Origin: Thelephora terrestris
Taxonomy: Eukaryota; Basidiomycota; Agaricomycetes; Thelephorales; Thelephoraceae
NCBI GenBank assembly: GCA_015956445.1
Contig: WIUZ02000014.1
Span: 372,001-436,000, forward strand
DNA: 64,000 nt
Reading direction: 5' to 3'
Position 1 is the first letter of the stretch, and the number at the start of each line of letters is the position of its first letter. The notes beneath the pieces are model-generated. The model searched no databases and was not told where the DNA came from. It worked only from the letters and a program-made list of their open reading frames with translations. This document shows, one piece after another, positions 11,234 through 23,548 of the stretch. The translations under genes were made by a program, and so were the position numbers.

Positions 11234-13167
11234 ATGCAGTCGTTTATCACCCTCGAAATGGACGAGATGGAATTCAAGAAGCCGGGACTGGGCACTGAAC
11301 ATTTGGTGCTGGATACCATCGTGGATCTGCCATTGCCATTGTCAACGAGGTCCAGCCAAGCATACCCTGGTCGCCCATTCTCCAAATCACCTGCCCTTTC
11401 GGCTCAGGTGGATTATTACCCCGATGGTGGACCGGCCGCTTGGGGGGTATTGTTTGGGGTGTGTCCATTGATGAATCATCGTCCTTCGGTATTCACTGAC
11501 AATATCCACTCATGTAGGCTACATGTGCGATCTTCGCGACGTGCGTTGCACTCCACAAGCTCTTTGATGAGCTCTGACTCAATCTGATTATGCTCGCAGA
11601 CTCGGAATCGTCAACAGCTGGGGAGTGAGTAGATTTCGGACTATTTCCGCGTTGAACGCCCTGACCGACGTCAAAACAGGTGTTTCAAACTTACTACCAG
11701 CAGAACCTTTTACGAGACACCAAATCCTCGACGATGTGAGTGCACGAGTATCCACTTCGGAATATCGACCTTTGGTCTAACACCTCCGACAGCGCATCAA
11801 TCGGATCTGTTCAGGTGGGAAGAGTCCTCCGCTCATCAGGAAACAGGACTGACGTTCCTCTAGCTTGCCTTCGTTTTCTTTCCTGGGCTCTTTGCCGGCC
11901 GGCTTTGTGACCTTGGCTACTACAGGCAGACGTTGTTTATTGCCAGGTTAGTAACGCAGGATTTTATTGTGCACTATGGACATCGGCTTACAAACTCAAC
12001 GGCAGTCTTACTCTGGTAGGGGCAACTGCAGCTACCGCTCAATGCAAAGAGTTCTGGCAACTGCTACTTTGTCAAGGTTTCCTCACCGGGTTGTCATGTG
12101 GGATGATTTTCACCCCCATACCTTCCGTCCTGTCACACTGGTTTAAGAAGCGGATGTCGCTGGCGTTTGGGATCAGCACCACCGGAGCATCGATAGGCGG
12201 GGCGGCAGTTTCAATCGGCTCCAGTCATCTGCTTGAACGCATTGGGTACGTGGGAACGTCGTGCGCGTGACGAAAATGACCAACAGATCGTCTCAGGTAC
12301 CAGTGGACCATGAGAGTCATCGCCCTGACCGTATTTTGTTTGCTCGCGGTTGCGAACTTGGTAACGATCGTTCCTTTGGCCTCTCTCCGCAACTGCTCAT
12401 GGATATCCCCTCTTCAGACTCTAAAACGAAGGCTCCCTCCTCCTAAAAACCCTGGCCCCTTCTTTATTTGGGACGATCTCCGGAAACCCGCGTTTACCGT
12501 GTATATCATCGCCTGCGCCATCAACTACCTGGGTCTCTTCACGGGTATGCACCTCCCCTCGCATCTACCCATGCTCAACTAAAGTGAAATCCCTATAGTC
12601 TTCGCTTACATCGACCTGAGCGCTCTCGCGATTGGGATCTCCCCCGGCTTCTCCTTCTACCTGGTCGCCATCGTGAACGGCGCCGCATGCGTTGGGCAGA
12701 TCCTCGCCGGATTCATGAGTGACCAAATCGGGGCGATCAACGTGACTGTCCCGATGACCGTCGGGTGCGCAGCGATGACCTTCTTTTGGCCGTTCGCGAC
12801 GACAAAAATGTGGCTCATCATAATCGCGATCATCTACGGGTTCTGTAATGGGGCATACGTCTCGTTGATCCCAGCACCTCTCGTGTTGATGGGTGAGGTG
12901 AACAGTGCCGGGAGGAGAACAGGGATCGCTGGGTCTACCATCGCGCTTGGAGCCGGCTGTGGTCTCCCAATCGCTGGTGCCATTATGCAAAGCGCTGGTG
13001 GGTTCAAACCGGCCGGTTACTACTCAGGTAAAATTCTCTCCGTACTTGACCGCGTACCGTCTGGCTAAAACCTCCTCTCTGTTCAAGGATCGTGCATCGT
13101 CGTAGCTGCCATACTCCAATGCGTCACGAAATACCTGATGCGTGGCACATTACGTGGAAAATTCTAA
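11234..13167 (+). CDS. MCT-A: monocarboxylate-type MFS transporter
   Basis: Eleven exons (11234-11458, 11518-11540, 11600-11624, 11680-11735, 11793-11814, 11864-11946, 12006-12245, 12297-12360, 12418-12544, 12599-13027, 13088-13167) encode 457 residues. The soluble N-terminus leads to YPDGGPAAWGVLFG, the DGG-W signature that opens TM1 of fungal SLC16/MCH-type carriers. Further family marks are SHWFKKRMSLAFG in the TM4-5 loop, PKNPGPFF before TM7, and AGRRTGIAGS between TM10 and TM11. The protein ends in LMRGTLRGKF. Fungal relatives move monocarboxylates, riboflavin or secondary metabolites across membranes; the substrate here is unknown. Two exons are only 22-25 bases long. It has a paralogue, MCT-B, 7 kb away in opposite orientation. 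Confidence 0.92.
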
Positions 13168-13822
13168 GCATCCATAACATACTTGGGGAACGGTTTTCCC
13201 TCTCGTCTCTCCTTTACTTCTCTCGTTGATACTCACAGCGCGAATTCGCTTGTAGACCGTCCCCTGTGTACGCAGGCTGGTGCTGCCCTGTAAAAAATAA
13301 TCAAACATTGTATCCTCACCCTCCTTTCCTCCACTGGTTTCTCATTTACGGGCTTCCCATGTACTATTAGTAGCGCGTTCGTACTATTTAAATAATTCCG
13401 TATTTCCTTGCTAGTCACCACCGCGTACGGTCTCCTCTCCCTCTGTTGGACCAAAGAGGCCACTGTAAAGTCCCGAACCTTACAAGCGATTGGAATTCAT
13501 GTCGACCACGTTCCGAGAGAGCGAAGGGTGGTCGTTGCGAAAGCTAGCCTAAGCTAGCGACCAAGACACCGGTTGAGTTTTCTAGTTCGTTCAGTCTGAA
13601 AACGACTGAACTTGTGATTGAAGTTGAATCTGGCTGAATTTCAATGCGCCATCCAGATTGTTGATCATACACCAAGGCGGAAGCTCGTATCTGCGTGGCC
13701 CCAGAAAACAGACACGTAGGGGGGAGGAGCAAATAGCCACTGTGCGAGGCGGCAGTGAATAAGCTATAGCATACATCTGGGGTGGAAACAAACCCCAAAA
13801 CGAGGGGGGACGTAGAAAGAAT
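13168..13822. other. intergenic between convergent MCT-A and ISY1
   Basis: This 655-base stretch holds the 3' flanks of two convergent genes. Nothing else is visible apart from a short GCTAGCCTAAGCTAGC-like inverted motif near 13545. Confidence 0.6.
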
Positions 13823-15189
13823 CTACGACCCAGGCTGATCTCCGAAATACTCATCCACCAACGCCCGCTTCCTCAAATCCAACAACACCCCCTCCATCTC
13901 CTCCACGGTCGGCATCTTCGGCGGCATCAACATCTCCGCCGTCAAAAATGGGATGTACGCCGCCGCCGCGCGGGCGTGTACCGCCACCGGTGAATCTCCG
14001 TTCACGTCCACGCTCGTCGCGGGGTGTGGCGTCGAAGCGGGCTGGCCTGGAACACCACCGTCCTTCTTCGGTCGTTTTGAGGTTTCTTCCGGGGTAGCAG
14101 ATGATGATGACGCGCCGTTGCCTCCTTCGGTCATTTCTACGTCTCCGTCGGGAGGTTGCTTGCGCTTCGGTTTCGTCGCGTCGTCCGCGCTATCGGGTAT
14201 CGATGAGTCGCTTGCAAGTAGTGTCCCTTGGCCTTGCTGAAACCGATTGAGCTTCGGTATCGGCTCTTCTGCATCAAGACCCAACGACTCGCGCAATCTC
14301 GTGTACGCTTCAGCCCAATCTGTAAACGACCACTGAGCACCTCTCAACAAACGAGGGAAAATGAGGAGTCTCGCACCTCGCTCTTCCGCCTCCATCTCAA
14401 ACTCCAACAGCTTCCCATCCGCTTCATCCAGATCGCCATAGTAAGCAGGGCCGTGGTTCAGAAACTTCTTATAGTAGTTCGCCGCCAGGTTCTCTTCCTC
14501 CTCGTCCTTCTTCTTACTCGCAAAGAGCTCTTTTACACCCGGTAGCTCCTTCGCCCTCCCAAAATACCTACACAGCAAACACAACACACGGAAGAGAGAT
14601 GGTGTGAGTATGCACGAGAGAGAAGGGGGGAGGGGGTAACTCGGAAACGCACTTGTATCCCTTCGTCCCAGGAACCTCCTTCCCATCCTCATCAATCATA
14701 GGCACATTCCTCCTATAATTCGCACCTCCAAGGGAAACGATCTGGTTCTCCCAATGCCGTTTCTCGCGTAACAGCTTATTGATATCGTCGTTCACGTCTC
14801 GTACTTCATAATCCGAGAGACCAGCTATTCGCGCACGCAAGTGAGAGAATACCGCGGGAGGGACAACAAGTGAGTGAGGGAGTAAAGACCCAAACGCGAA
14901 ACGCGAGGGGGACGCACCATCTTGAATCTTAGACACCTTCCTACTAATCTCCCTCAAGATCTCTCCTCTCCACCTCTCGCACTCCCTCAGACTCTTACAC
15001 GCGCTAGCCATCTTCGGTCTCCTATCTGCTCTGGTACCCAACCCAAGTTCGGCCGCTTGGGCCTCTCGGAACCGGTACAGCATCGATTGCGCCTTTTCCT
15101 CATTTCGAGCCTAACGAAGGTGAGAGGACACCCGGCGTGTTCAACATCTCTGGAGAATGACGCGCAAGGTTTGAAGCAGCACGCACCAT
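13823..15189 (-). CDS. ISY1: pre-mRNA splicing factor ISY1
   Basis: ISY1 is a component of the catalytic spliceosome (NineTeen-complex associated) acting around the first splicing step. Four exons (15189-15187, 15110-14918, 14824-14653, 14567-13823) encode 370 residues. The first coding exon is the ATG alone, followed directly by a GTGCGT donor; the second begins ARNEEKAQSMLYRF, the invariant ISY1 N-terminus. Further matches are RRPKMASACKSLRECERWRGEILREI, LSDYEVRDVNDDINKLLREKRHWE and PGTKGYKYFGRAKELPGVKELF. The C-terminal half has a disordered acidic/basic linker with KPKRKQPP and a final helical tail. Length is slightly above the usual 260-330 because of that linker. SPP2, another spliceosome activation factor, lies 29 kb away. 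Confidence 0.95.
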
Positions 15190-15654
15190 TTTTATTGACG
15201 CAGCGAGCCGAGCTCAAACGTCGGTAGTGAGAAGTGGAGAGTGGAAGGGGAATGTTACCTTACGTAACCACTGGGCTGCTCGCGTAGGGTGACGGGATCG
15301 AACAGCATAGGCACGCGTCGTAAACTCTAAGTGCGTTATTGGCTCGTAAAACCGTTCCGAAATCCTACATACTTCTCAATCCTAAACAGAATCAAGCAAA
15401 AGAACCAGCCGGGGAGAGCGTTTGACTTGTATGCAATTTACAGCTGGGCGAAACGGTGATCACAAGAAAACAGAAAAAATCGGGGCGTATGAGCAAAAAT
15501 ACGTGGATTTCCGACAAGCAGCAACCCTGTACAAGTATCAAACAGGACAGGCGTCTCACATACCATACAAGACAGAAAGAAAATTGGAGCACTGGATAAG
15601 AAGCAGCAGAGGAAACGATCTCGACAGCCAGGGCGATTCAGGGTTGGACAAGTG
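15190..15654. other. intergenic: ISY1 5' flank and noxA 3' flank
   Basis: No gene is seen in these 465 bases. It must contain the ISY1 promoter and the noxA polyadenylation region. Confidence 0.55.
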
Positions 15655-17874
15655 TCAGAAGTTCTCTGTAACAAAGTAAATCAGCATCCGGTCGCATAGA
15701 CAACGTTGAGAAAAGAATGTTCCAAGCGGATGATTGCATCTCGATTTCCTCGAGCCTAGACCGGCTCGAGGCGGGAGAGCGAAATAACCAGGGGTGGGAC
15801 GTCCGAAAACAAAACTCACCCTTTCCGAAAAAGAACCTCGTTCCGTTAGGAGTCGAATATTCGTTGCACTTAGTGTGCAACGCCCTCGAAATCGCGGGCG
15901 GGCCACAGAAGAAGACACCAATATCGGAGCCCGAGTGCTTCTCAGTCAAAGATGAGAACACACGGTCCCAGTTAGGTCGACCGAAATGCGTTGGGGCCCT
16001 GAGAGAAGTAATCGCATCCTTTTCAGCCCCGACGTCTTGGACCTAACACGACGGTGAGGATGATCGAACGGTTGGGGAACCTGGGCCCACGTACGATGAT
16101 GTTATTCATTTCGTCGTCCTTGAGTTTAGCAGTGAGATATATGTTGATCTCGATCCTATTCTGCGTGTCTTGTTCTTCGATGGCGTGCAAGAGAGAGTGG
16201 AACCATTCGGCACTACCAAAATCTCGGATGACCCAAGTGAAATAGACCTTGGAAAGACGGGTGGGTTTGGAATCGTTCAAGTTGTTCATTCTATACCAAA
16301 TTGACTTGAGGATCCTAGAAACCCAGTGATCAACACCATGCCTTGTGAAGATCGAAGAGGCTTACGAAGCGAAGGGAGTGACGCCAATACCAGCACCGGC
16401 CAAAAGAACCACCTCGTACTTCAGGAAATCCTCGCTAGCGCTTCCAAAAGGACCATCGACCATGACTCTAGGTAGGACCTTATTGACTGGAGGGATAACC
16501 ACAGCCCCCTCCTTCTCATTCTTGTCCTTGGAATCAAAGTCACATCCACAAGCCTTGGCGAGAGCGCCGGTGAAGTCGCCAACAATCCTGATGTGCACGC
16601 TCAAGTAATCTTCCTCAGGGGCAGAGGTGAGCGTGAAAGGATGCCATTGGAAGTACGAGATTTCGGGGCAAGAGAGGAAAACGTATTGACCAGCTCGGAC
16701 CGTTGTCTTCTCCTTTTTGATCTGAAGCTCCATGACCTTGGACGGGTGCTGAATGACTTTCGAGATATAAGTCCTGTGGCGAGATCGAATCTCCCGGAGA
16801 ATGCGTTCAGAGATCCAGATTAAGCCACCGACGAGCCAATAGCGCTGCGCAGCAATTCAATTGAAATATTCACGAGACAAAAAGAAAAGGATACGGACCC
16901 AAAAGACGCCGATGTTGTTGTACGAGCAGTAAGGTGGCCTGTCGGGCTTGATCATACAGAACATACCGTGGAGTTGCCAGTTGATGAAGAAGACGATGAA
17001 CAAATGGTGCGAGTACCAGAAGCGTTCAAAGTTGGCCCTGCGCCGCTTCTCCATCGCAAACCATACAATAGCCCAAAGGCAGAAGACCATGATCCAACCG
17101 GTCACCCCAGGGCCAGTTGTAAAATTCATCAACAAGAAGTCAATGAACGTGGCCTTGGCCGTTTTTGAGGAGACCATTGAAATTTTGATAAAATTATACG
17201 TGTGAGCGGCGATGTGGACAACAGTCCAAAAGACGATAGTCCAAGCGGCAGCCTTGTGGAAGGTGATATTCTTGTCGAAAGGGATGATGTCGTTCAAGGG
17301 TGTCCGGCGCAACAAGGAGATGAAGTTCCTGCATACAGGGAGGAGGATGAAGGCGACATCGACGTGGAGAATGAGAGCGGCAGTCCGAGCCATAGCTAGT
17401 AGTCAGGTAGGTACGGGAGGAAGCGCAGCCGCAGAAAAGTTGAGTAAAACCTAGCGCCATGTTACGAAGGGAAACCCACGTACTGAACCCGTAACCGAAC
17501 ATAGCCCTCGCGTTGTTATTGTCATCGTTCAACTGGTAGTTGACGAAGCCCAACGAAAAGACGAGGAGGTGGAGGAAAATCCAGACAGAGAAGAACAGAC
17601 GACGGCCGCCATCGTTGATCATCCAGACATTCAGCTTGTCGATGAGCCGTTCTGGCTCGTGAGGTCCCTTGGAAGCCGAACCAATCGTGGCCGTTCGTTG
17701 AAGGGGCTGCAAACGCCTCCTCTCGCTCTTGTTTCGTTGGAGGTGACTGGGTTGAGCAGTTCCGTTGGCATAACTGTCCTTGAGGTCCGGGTGCTGGTCG
17801 AGATTGGAGAGCTGCCCTCGGTCTGAAAAATCGAGGCCGGATGACCGTTTAAACTTGCTAAAATAAGCGGCCAT
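15655..17874 (-). CDS. noxA: NADPH oxidase NoxA/Nox1
   Basis: This membrane flavocytochrome moves electrons from cytosolic NADPH through FAD and two haems to oxygen, making superoxide that controls fungal differentiation. Six exons (17874-17484, 17395-16899, 16844-16366, 16314-16095, 16042-15820, 15665-15655) encode 606 residues. Seen in order: GGRRLFFSVWIFLH (TM1), RTAALILHVDVAF and PVCRNFISLLR, the haem-region histidines in FDKNITFHKAAAW, VVHIAAH and YSHHLFIVFF, the FAD motif HPFTLTSAPEED, the NADPH motif GAGIGVTPFASILKS, FFCGPP, and the NoxA-type end FFFGKENF. The last exon is only 11 bases (ENF plus stop), but it restores the family C-terminus exactly. About 75 polar residues precede TM1, longer than typical NoxA. 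No EF hand is present, so it is not NoxC. Confidence 0.95.
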
Positions 17875-18988
17875 CTGGAATTATGAAATAGCTATGCTAC
17901 GAGACGATTGCGTCCTGCGCTTGCGTGGGGGTTGCTGCTGGGAGCCGAACCTCGCGTGTGATGTGGCCGGGTTGAGGGGCGAGAAAGCAAGGAAAGGACC
18001 GGCCTGTATGTTTGTTTGAAGGGGGGAAAAGAGAGGATGAAGGAAAGAACGGCGAGGAAGGATGAGAGCGCAAGTGGAACAACCGTCGAGATCAATGGCC
18101 GTTACCACAACCTCGGCATAATTCGGCATAATTCGGCCCAGGCTTCATCTCGGCTTCCGCGAGCGACCCACACGTTTCCGTATCCAGGGACAGAGGTCTG
18201 ATCGAAATTAAACCACGCACTGCTGGATTGATATGCTGTGCAAGAGAAAAGTCGAAGTATCTTTAGGCTTGGGCGTGTAGAACAGGCAAGGCACTTGGTC
18301 ACCAGTCATTCCTTGCCTACACCTCCACTGTCCTCAAACGAGAACAATTGGAAGGTCGTTGACTGGGTGCAGGCTGGGCACGATTACCTCCAGCCTCAAA
18401 TTCAGGGCAGAGCAGGGGGGGAACTGCCGTGGGGGGAATGCTCTACAGCGAGCAATGGGCGTCGCGTAAACCACTGCATGACCACAGACGAATGCTCCTT
18501 CGCTCAACTTGGAGGCTTTACAAATGTGCGTTTCCTAGAGGCCTCATTTCACTGACCAAAACAAGACCGGGGGTGCATCCCAGAGGCCCTGTCGCGAAGG
18601 CACATTTAGGGGTGGATACAAATTCTCAACCTCAATGCCGTGCCGTCAGGTGTTATAACGACGACCTGATCCCTACCACACTATGGTTGCTTCTGATGAC
18701 CCAGAATGAGACGGCCGTTGGGTTCCCTCAACGAACTTTGCACCAATTCAAAGTACGAAGATTGAACGAAGCGGGTCGGGGTAGCAACTCCTAGTCGGCA
18801 AACAACCGTTCGAGACTCAAGAGGGTATGACCCCTGGTATACCGTGTCGCCTGCCGCAAGCAGCACGCGTTCTAGACACGACCTCATCAGCATAGCAACA
18901 CGACCAGACGGGCCTCGACAGCCTCGGGGCTTCTTCATCACCGCGATGCCAGGGATAGGATGCATTAACCATTAGTGTGAAGATTACA
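17875..18988. other. intergenic: noxA promoter region and RSM25 3' flank
   Basis: No gene was found in 1.1 kb. A small tandem repeat (GGCATAATTC twice, near 18113-18132) sits in the noxA upstream region. The remainder shows no protein-like frame. Confidence 0.55.
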
Positions 18989-19882
18989 TCAGGACTTTTG
19001 TAGTACTTGCATAAAATCAGGGTCACGAGCTGCCGAAGGCGAAAGTCCAGCAGGGGTGATAGAAACCGGGCCAGTCAACGCAGCAGAATAATTAGGACGA
19101 ATCCCCTCCCTCCATAACCTGACATACTCTTGACCAGCAGTCCAAGGAACGGGAGGTTGAACACGCTCAACGACAGCCTTCCATCGTTTCCGGGCAGCGA
19201 TAGCACCCTGGTCGTACCTCTCGTCGACGTGCCAGGTCTCGAGAGCCTTGATCTCCTTGTTGAACCCTCGTTCGGTCTCGGTTGGCAAAAAGTCTGCACC
19301 GTAGTATTCGGCCTCGAGAGTCGCAATCATGTTGGCAACTTCCTGCTCCGAACGGAGGGAACGGAATTGGGCAACCGAAGCCGCGTATGCGCGGCTGAGA
19401 GGCATGTCGTGATGCTGATGAAGGTTCAAAGCAAAACGAACGGCACTTAGAAAGCAAAACATATCAATATCCACTACTCATGAACAAAACAGGACCCGGA
19501 CTCACTCCTCGGGCTTGGGATTCCGTGTTCTCTGCCGCAGTCTTGTCCAAGCCTTCCCACGAACAGGGTGTTCGTCCTCAATTTCCCCTCCTTCCACCAA
19601 CGTCGTCGGTCGGAACGCCTCAAACGGATGGTCCCGGAAGAACTGCTTCCTCAAATCATCCTCCAAATACGCAATTTCAAGCGGTCTTTCGGCAATAGCA
19701 GCCGGTTTTCTTAGGGTGCACGGAAGGTCGAATTCCGAACGTGAGGGAGGCGCACGAGCGGGAAGGGGTAAAGGAGGGTGTTCAAGTACAGCCTGGAACC
19801 ACGCTGGCTCTCGTTTTAAGAATCCTGCCTTGAGAAGACGCGAGGCTTGCTTATGTACTTGGGAGGCAACGCGCCTGACCAT
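18989..19882 (-). CDS. RSM25: mitochondrial small-subunit ribosomal protein mS23 (Rsm25)
   Basis: Two exons (19882-19506 and 19445-18989) encode 277 residues of the mitoribosomal small-subunit protein mS23. The start MVRRVASQVHKQASRLL and the following PAWFQAVLEHPPLPLPARAPP are the family's N-terminal signature. YLEDDLRKQFFRDHPFEAFRP, EDEHPVRGKAWTRLRQR and, across the intron, EDAVRFALNLHQHHDMPLSRAY are further conserved blocks. An in-frame stretch reaches 20026, but 19882 is chosen because family members begin at this methionine. The tail, with RDPDFMQVLQKS, is variable among fungi. Confidence 0.94.
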
Positions 19883-20334
19883 CGGAGGAGTTGAGAGGAC
19901 GGAGGAGTATTTCGCGTGGCAACTTCCGGCACGGCTACTAGTAGCACCTGTGTCAACTCCGACCGATAAGCCCGTCTCACAGGCGGCCAAACGGCCCTCC
20001 TTCAATACGCGCAAATCTGGGCTCATTGCGCCCTAGTGAAAGGTTACGGTGGACCACAACCGGGAGAGGTTTTATGTTGAACAGTTCAAACTTCAAATAC
20101 CGCCATTTTTAGAGGAGAGATAAAATCCAAGAAAATATTATTTATGCTACATCGAACGGGTGGACGTGGAAACCGAGACGAGGGATTACAATGGAAATGT
20201 CCCAATCTATACAAAGTATTGGTTCGTGCAGAGGAAAATAGGCTACCACCCAGTCAAGGGTGTGGGTCCGGTGTGTAAGACCAATAATTAATGTGCTGTA
20301 GAAGTAAAAGAAATCTGTCTCTGTAACCCGAACG
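19883..20334. other. intergenic: RSM25 promoter and MCT-B 3' flank
   Basis: These 452 bases contain no recognised gene. The strand opposite RSM25 is open in places but reads only as its shadow. Confidence 0.5.
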
Positions 20335-22271
20335 TCAGAACTTCCCGCGTAAAGTACCAAGCATCAGGTATTTCGTGACGTAGAGAAGTATGACAGCCAC
20401 AAAAATACACGATCCTGCAAGAAAGTAGAATAAGATTTAGTCGTGCATAAAGGATAGAGAGAGATTTTGAGGTAATACCTGCGTAGTAACTGACAGTTTT
20501 AAACCCGTCGGGGCTCTGGATAATGAAGCCAGATATCGGGGGCCCCGCGACAGCTCCGAGTGCAATAGCCGACCCAGCGATCCCCGTCCTCCTCCCAGCA
20601 TCGTGCATGTCGCCCATTGCCACCAGAGGCACCGGAAGCAACGTGACATACGCTCCAGAACAGAACCCATAGATAACCGCGACAGCGATGAGTGATCCTC
20701 TCGTCGTGGCAAGCGGCCAAAAGTATGTCATTATCGCACACACAAGAGTCATCGGGGCAGACACGTTAATCGCCCCGAGTTTATCGCCAAGAAAACCGGA
20801 TGTGATCCTTCCAAAGCCTGAAGAGGCGTTTGCAATAGAGACCAGATAGAAGGAGAATCCGGGAGTGATCCCAAGCGCGATAGCGCTCAGTTCGATATAA
20901 GTCAACACTTTCAAGGAGTTCACATTAGTGGGCGACTGGGATAGGAGAGGGGGAACCTACGTGTATAGAGTCCTAAGAAGGTGATCGCACCGGCCAAGAC
21001 AAATACATTGAACGCAGGTTTCCGAAAATCATGCCAAGCGAAGAAAGGGCCAGGGTTTTTTGGAGGATCAAGCCTTCGCCTTAGAGTCTGAAGGTTGGCG
21101 TTCGTAAGCGGATGCCAGCTGTGTCGAAACAAAGGTCGTTACCAAGTTTGCAATCGCCAGCATGCAGAATGTGATCAGGGCAATAACCCGTATTGTCCAT
21201 TTGAACCTGATGCAATCCGTTTGTCATGTTCCGTGTACCCGCGATATTATTACATACCCAACGATATTGACCAAATGGCTGGAGGCAATCGGGATGACAG
21301 TTCCGCCAATCGCCGATCCAGTAGCGCTGATACCAAACGCCAGTGATCTCCGTTTCTTAAACCAATGCGAGATGATGATAGGAATCGGTCCGAAGATCAT
21401 CCCACATGAAATTCCAGTGAGGAAACCCTGGCAAAGGAGAAGTTGCCAAAACTCCTTGCACTCAGCAATAGCTGCGGTCGCTACTACTAAAATCACACTA
21501 AAATCAGGTTTGTCAGTCGACGATGATGACTTGTGGTAAAATTCTGCGCTGCTCACCTGGAAATAAACAAAGTTCTCTTGTAGTAGCCGAGGTCGCAAAG
21601 CCGGCCGGCAAGAAGCCCAGGAAGAAAAATCAAGGCATACTGCGGTGGATCAGCCAGGTCTCATGAGAAGGGGAGGTAGGGTTCTTTGTACCTGAACGGA
21701 CCCGATCCATGCACTGGCGTGAACGTCAGTCCCGAGATCGACAACCCGTAGCGTGGACCTTTACACTCACATCGTCGAGGTTTTGGTATCCGATAATAGA
21801 ACTCGCCCGTAGTAAGTCTGGAATGTCTGCCTTAATCATTAACCACTGCACAAGGTGCGGAGCAGTCAGGAACGCACGCACCCCCCAGGTATTGACAACA
21901 CCAAATCTACGAATATCGATGACGTGAGTCAGTTATTCAACGCAAACTTGTGGAATACGACCGACGTTGCAAAGATAGCGCACGTAGCCTACATTGGTGG
22001 ACTTGATCAGTAAATTTCGAAAGACAGAATTGATAGATGGACCCACTCCGACTACCACAGACCAAGCAGCTAACCCACCGTCGGGATAATCGTCCACATG
22101 GGATGTGAGGACAATTGGAATGACCTTGACCTCTGCATCCTCGCTCTTCGCGTTCCCTACGAGGATATCCACCGTCGAGTTTCCGAAGGCCAGCACCCGC
22201 TTTTCAGATACTGGATCACCCATTTCTACGTTGTTCAATACCTGCGGAGAAGTTGGCTTGAGGGAAGACAT
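20335..22271 (-). CDS. MCT-B: monocarboxylate-type MFS transporter, paralogue of MCT-A
   Basis: Eleven exons (22271-22047, 21988-21966, 21906-21882, 21826-21771, 21713-21692, 21639-21557, 21497-21258, 21206-21143, 21087-20961, 20907-20479, 20414-20335) encode 457 residues. Every exon has the same length as its counterpart in MCT-A (225, 23, 25, 56, 22, 83, 240, 64, 127, 429, 80). Signatures are YPDGGLAAW at TM1, SHWFKKRRSLAFG, PPKNPGPFF, AGRRTGIAGS and the end LMLGTLRGKF. Substrate unknown. It is the immediate neighbour of the PKS-NRPS gene, on the same strand and about 1.3 kb beyond its stop, so it could export or import a product or precursor of that pathway; this rests only on position. 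Confidence 0.93.
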
Positions 22272-23548
22272 CGGAGAGCGGAGGGCCCAGGAATGCCCGA
22301 ACGTCCCCTAATTATAGAAAAATCTCTATGGTACGGGTTTGACGGTTTTATTTCGGAGAGTGACGAGAGTTCTTCAGGGTCTCGGCATCACGCAGGGCGG
22401 GTATCATTACTAGCACGCCAACATATCTTGATCGTGCTCAAGGGGTGATGGAATTCATGTTACAACATGCTCGAAATGCTTCGTATGACCCGCGTGCGCT
22501 GTATTTTGATCAGCATATTCATAGATTTCCCGATGTCGGAACACATTACCAGCATATGCATGTGGGTACCGGTGGCAGTGTTTGGGCCATGAGGCTTGGC
22601 TTCGACGGCTCCTAATTCAGCGGAAGAATACTTCGTTCCCCGCAGCGTTTTCGAGGACTGCCCGGACCGGAACTACTCATTCTCGGATGGCAGAAGTTAT
22701 TTGCTCGACTAAACCGTTCTTGTAGTCTGCGCCGCTCCCGTGTTCCAAAGTTTCTGGATACCCGGGATCAAATAGGGGCGAGGAGCTGGTCGTGACTGCC
22801 CCGGTGGCAATCGGGACTGTTGTGGAGCGGGCAGAATTGCAGTCGCCAAGTCCGAAAGACGGGTGTTTGAGACTATCGAAGCGTCGGTCGCTAATGCCCA
22901 TTTGCGGCTCCCTCAGGCCCGATGTCAAATTCGGAGAGCGGTGTAACGGGCGACAACTTAAAGAACCCGACCGCGGCGTTGGTACGCCTCTGACAAAGAT
23001 CAAGAACGTGGCTCGTCGAATGAATCGTGTGCCAATGGCGGAAAATCCCCGTTGGCCAAGCGTCTTTCTTATCCGCCACCCGGCGAATTGTAAGCTTCAT
23101 TGAAGACTCGGCCATAGCCTAGTAACCAGGGTCTACGCAGCCGAAGAAGTCGGCGTTCGCAGGCAGCTTTTGACGCCGTCCCGGAGCTTTCGAAATTGTA
23201 CAAGAGTTTTACCGGGGTGATGAGAGGAGGCAACAAAGTCGAGGTTCGAGAAATACATGTGGTACTTGAGCTTCTCGCGATCCCGCATCTTTCGGGATTA
23301 CTCGAGCTCCACTAGATCACTCTGAGTTTCTTGCGACGATTTATATATTGAAAGGAAAGAGAACGAAACATGATGATAGACTACATTATACAACCTCTTA
23401 CATATGTTATCCCATTGTTTATTACTTTACAGTGTTCGCATCGATGTGCGCTTGGCGGCGTGGGTATTTTGCGTGATTGATTCGATAGGTATCCGGTAGA
23501 CTGTGTACGACTCATGGAATGAAAACTCAGACGATTAAAGCGACCCGT
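22272..23548. other. intergenic: MCT-B promoter and PKS-NRPS 3' flank
   Basis: In 1.28 kb no gene is recognisable. Open frames here lack splice-consistent extension. TA-rich stretches near 23340-23420 may belong to the megasynthase terminator. Confidence 0.55.

Noticed and set aside
13953-14240. 95-codon plus-strand frame opposite ISY1
   Set aside because: It is the complement of the ISY1 linker and has no independent support.
15655-17874. Ferric reductase instead of NADPH oxidase
   Set aside because: The haem spacing, HPFTLTSAP, and the FFFGKENF end are those of Nox enzymes; ferric reductases lack this C-terminus.
19883-20026. Longer RSM25 N-terminus starting at 20026
   Set aside because: mS23 proteins begin at the MxRR-ASQVH methionine; the extension has no ATG codon at its start and low similarity to a targeting peptide.
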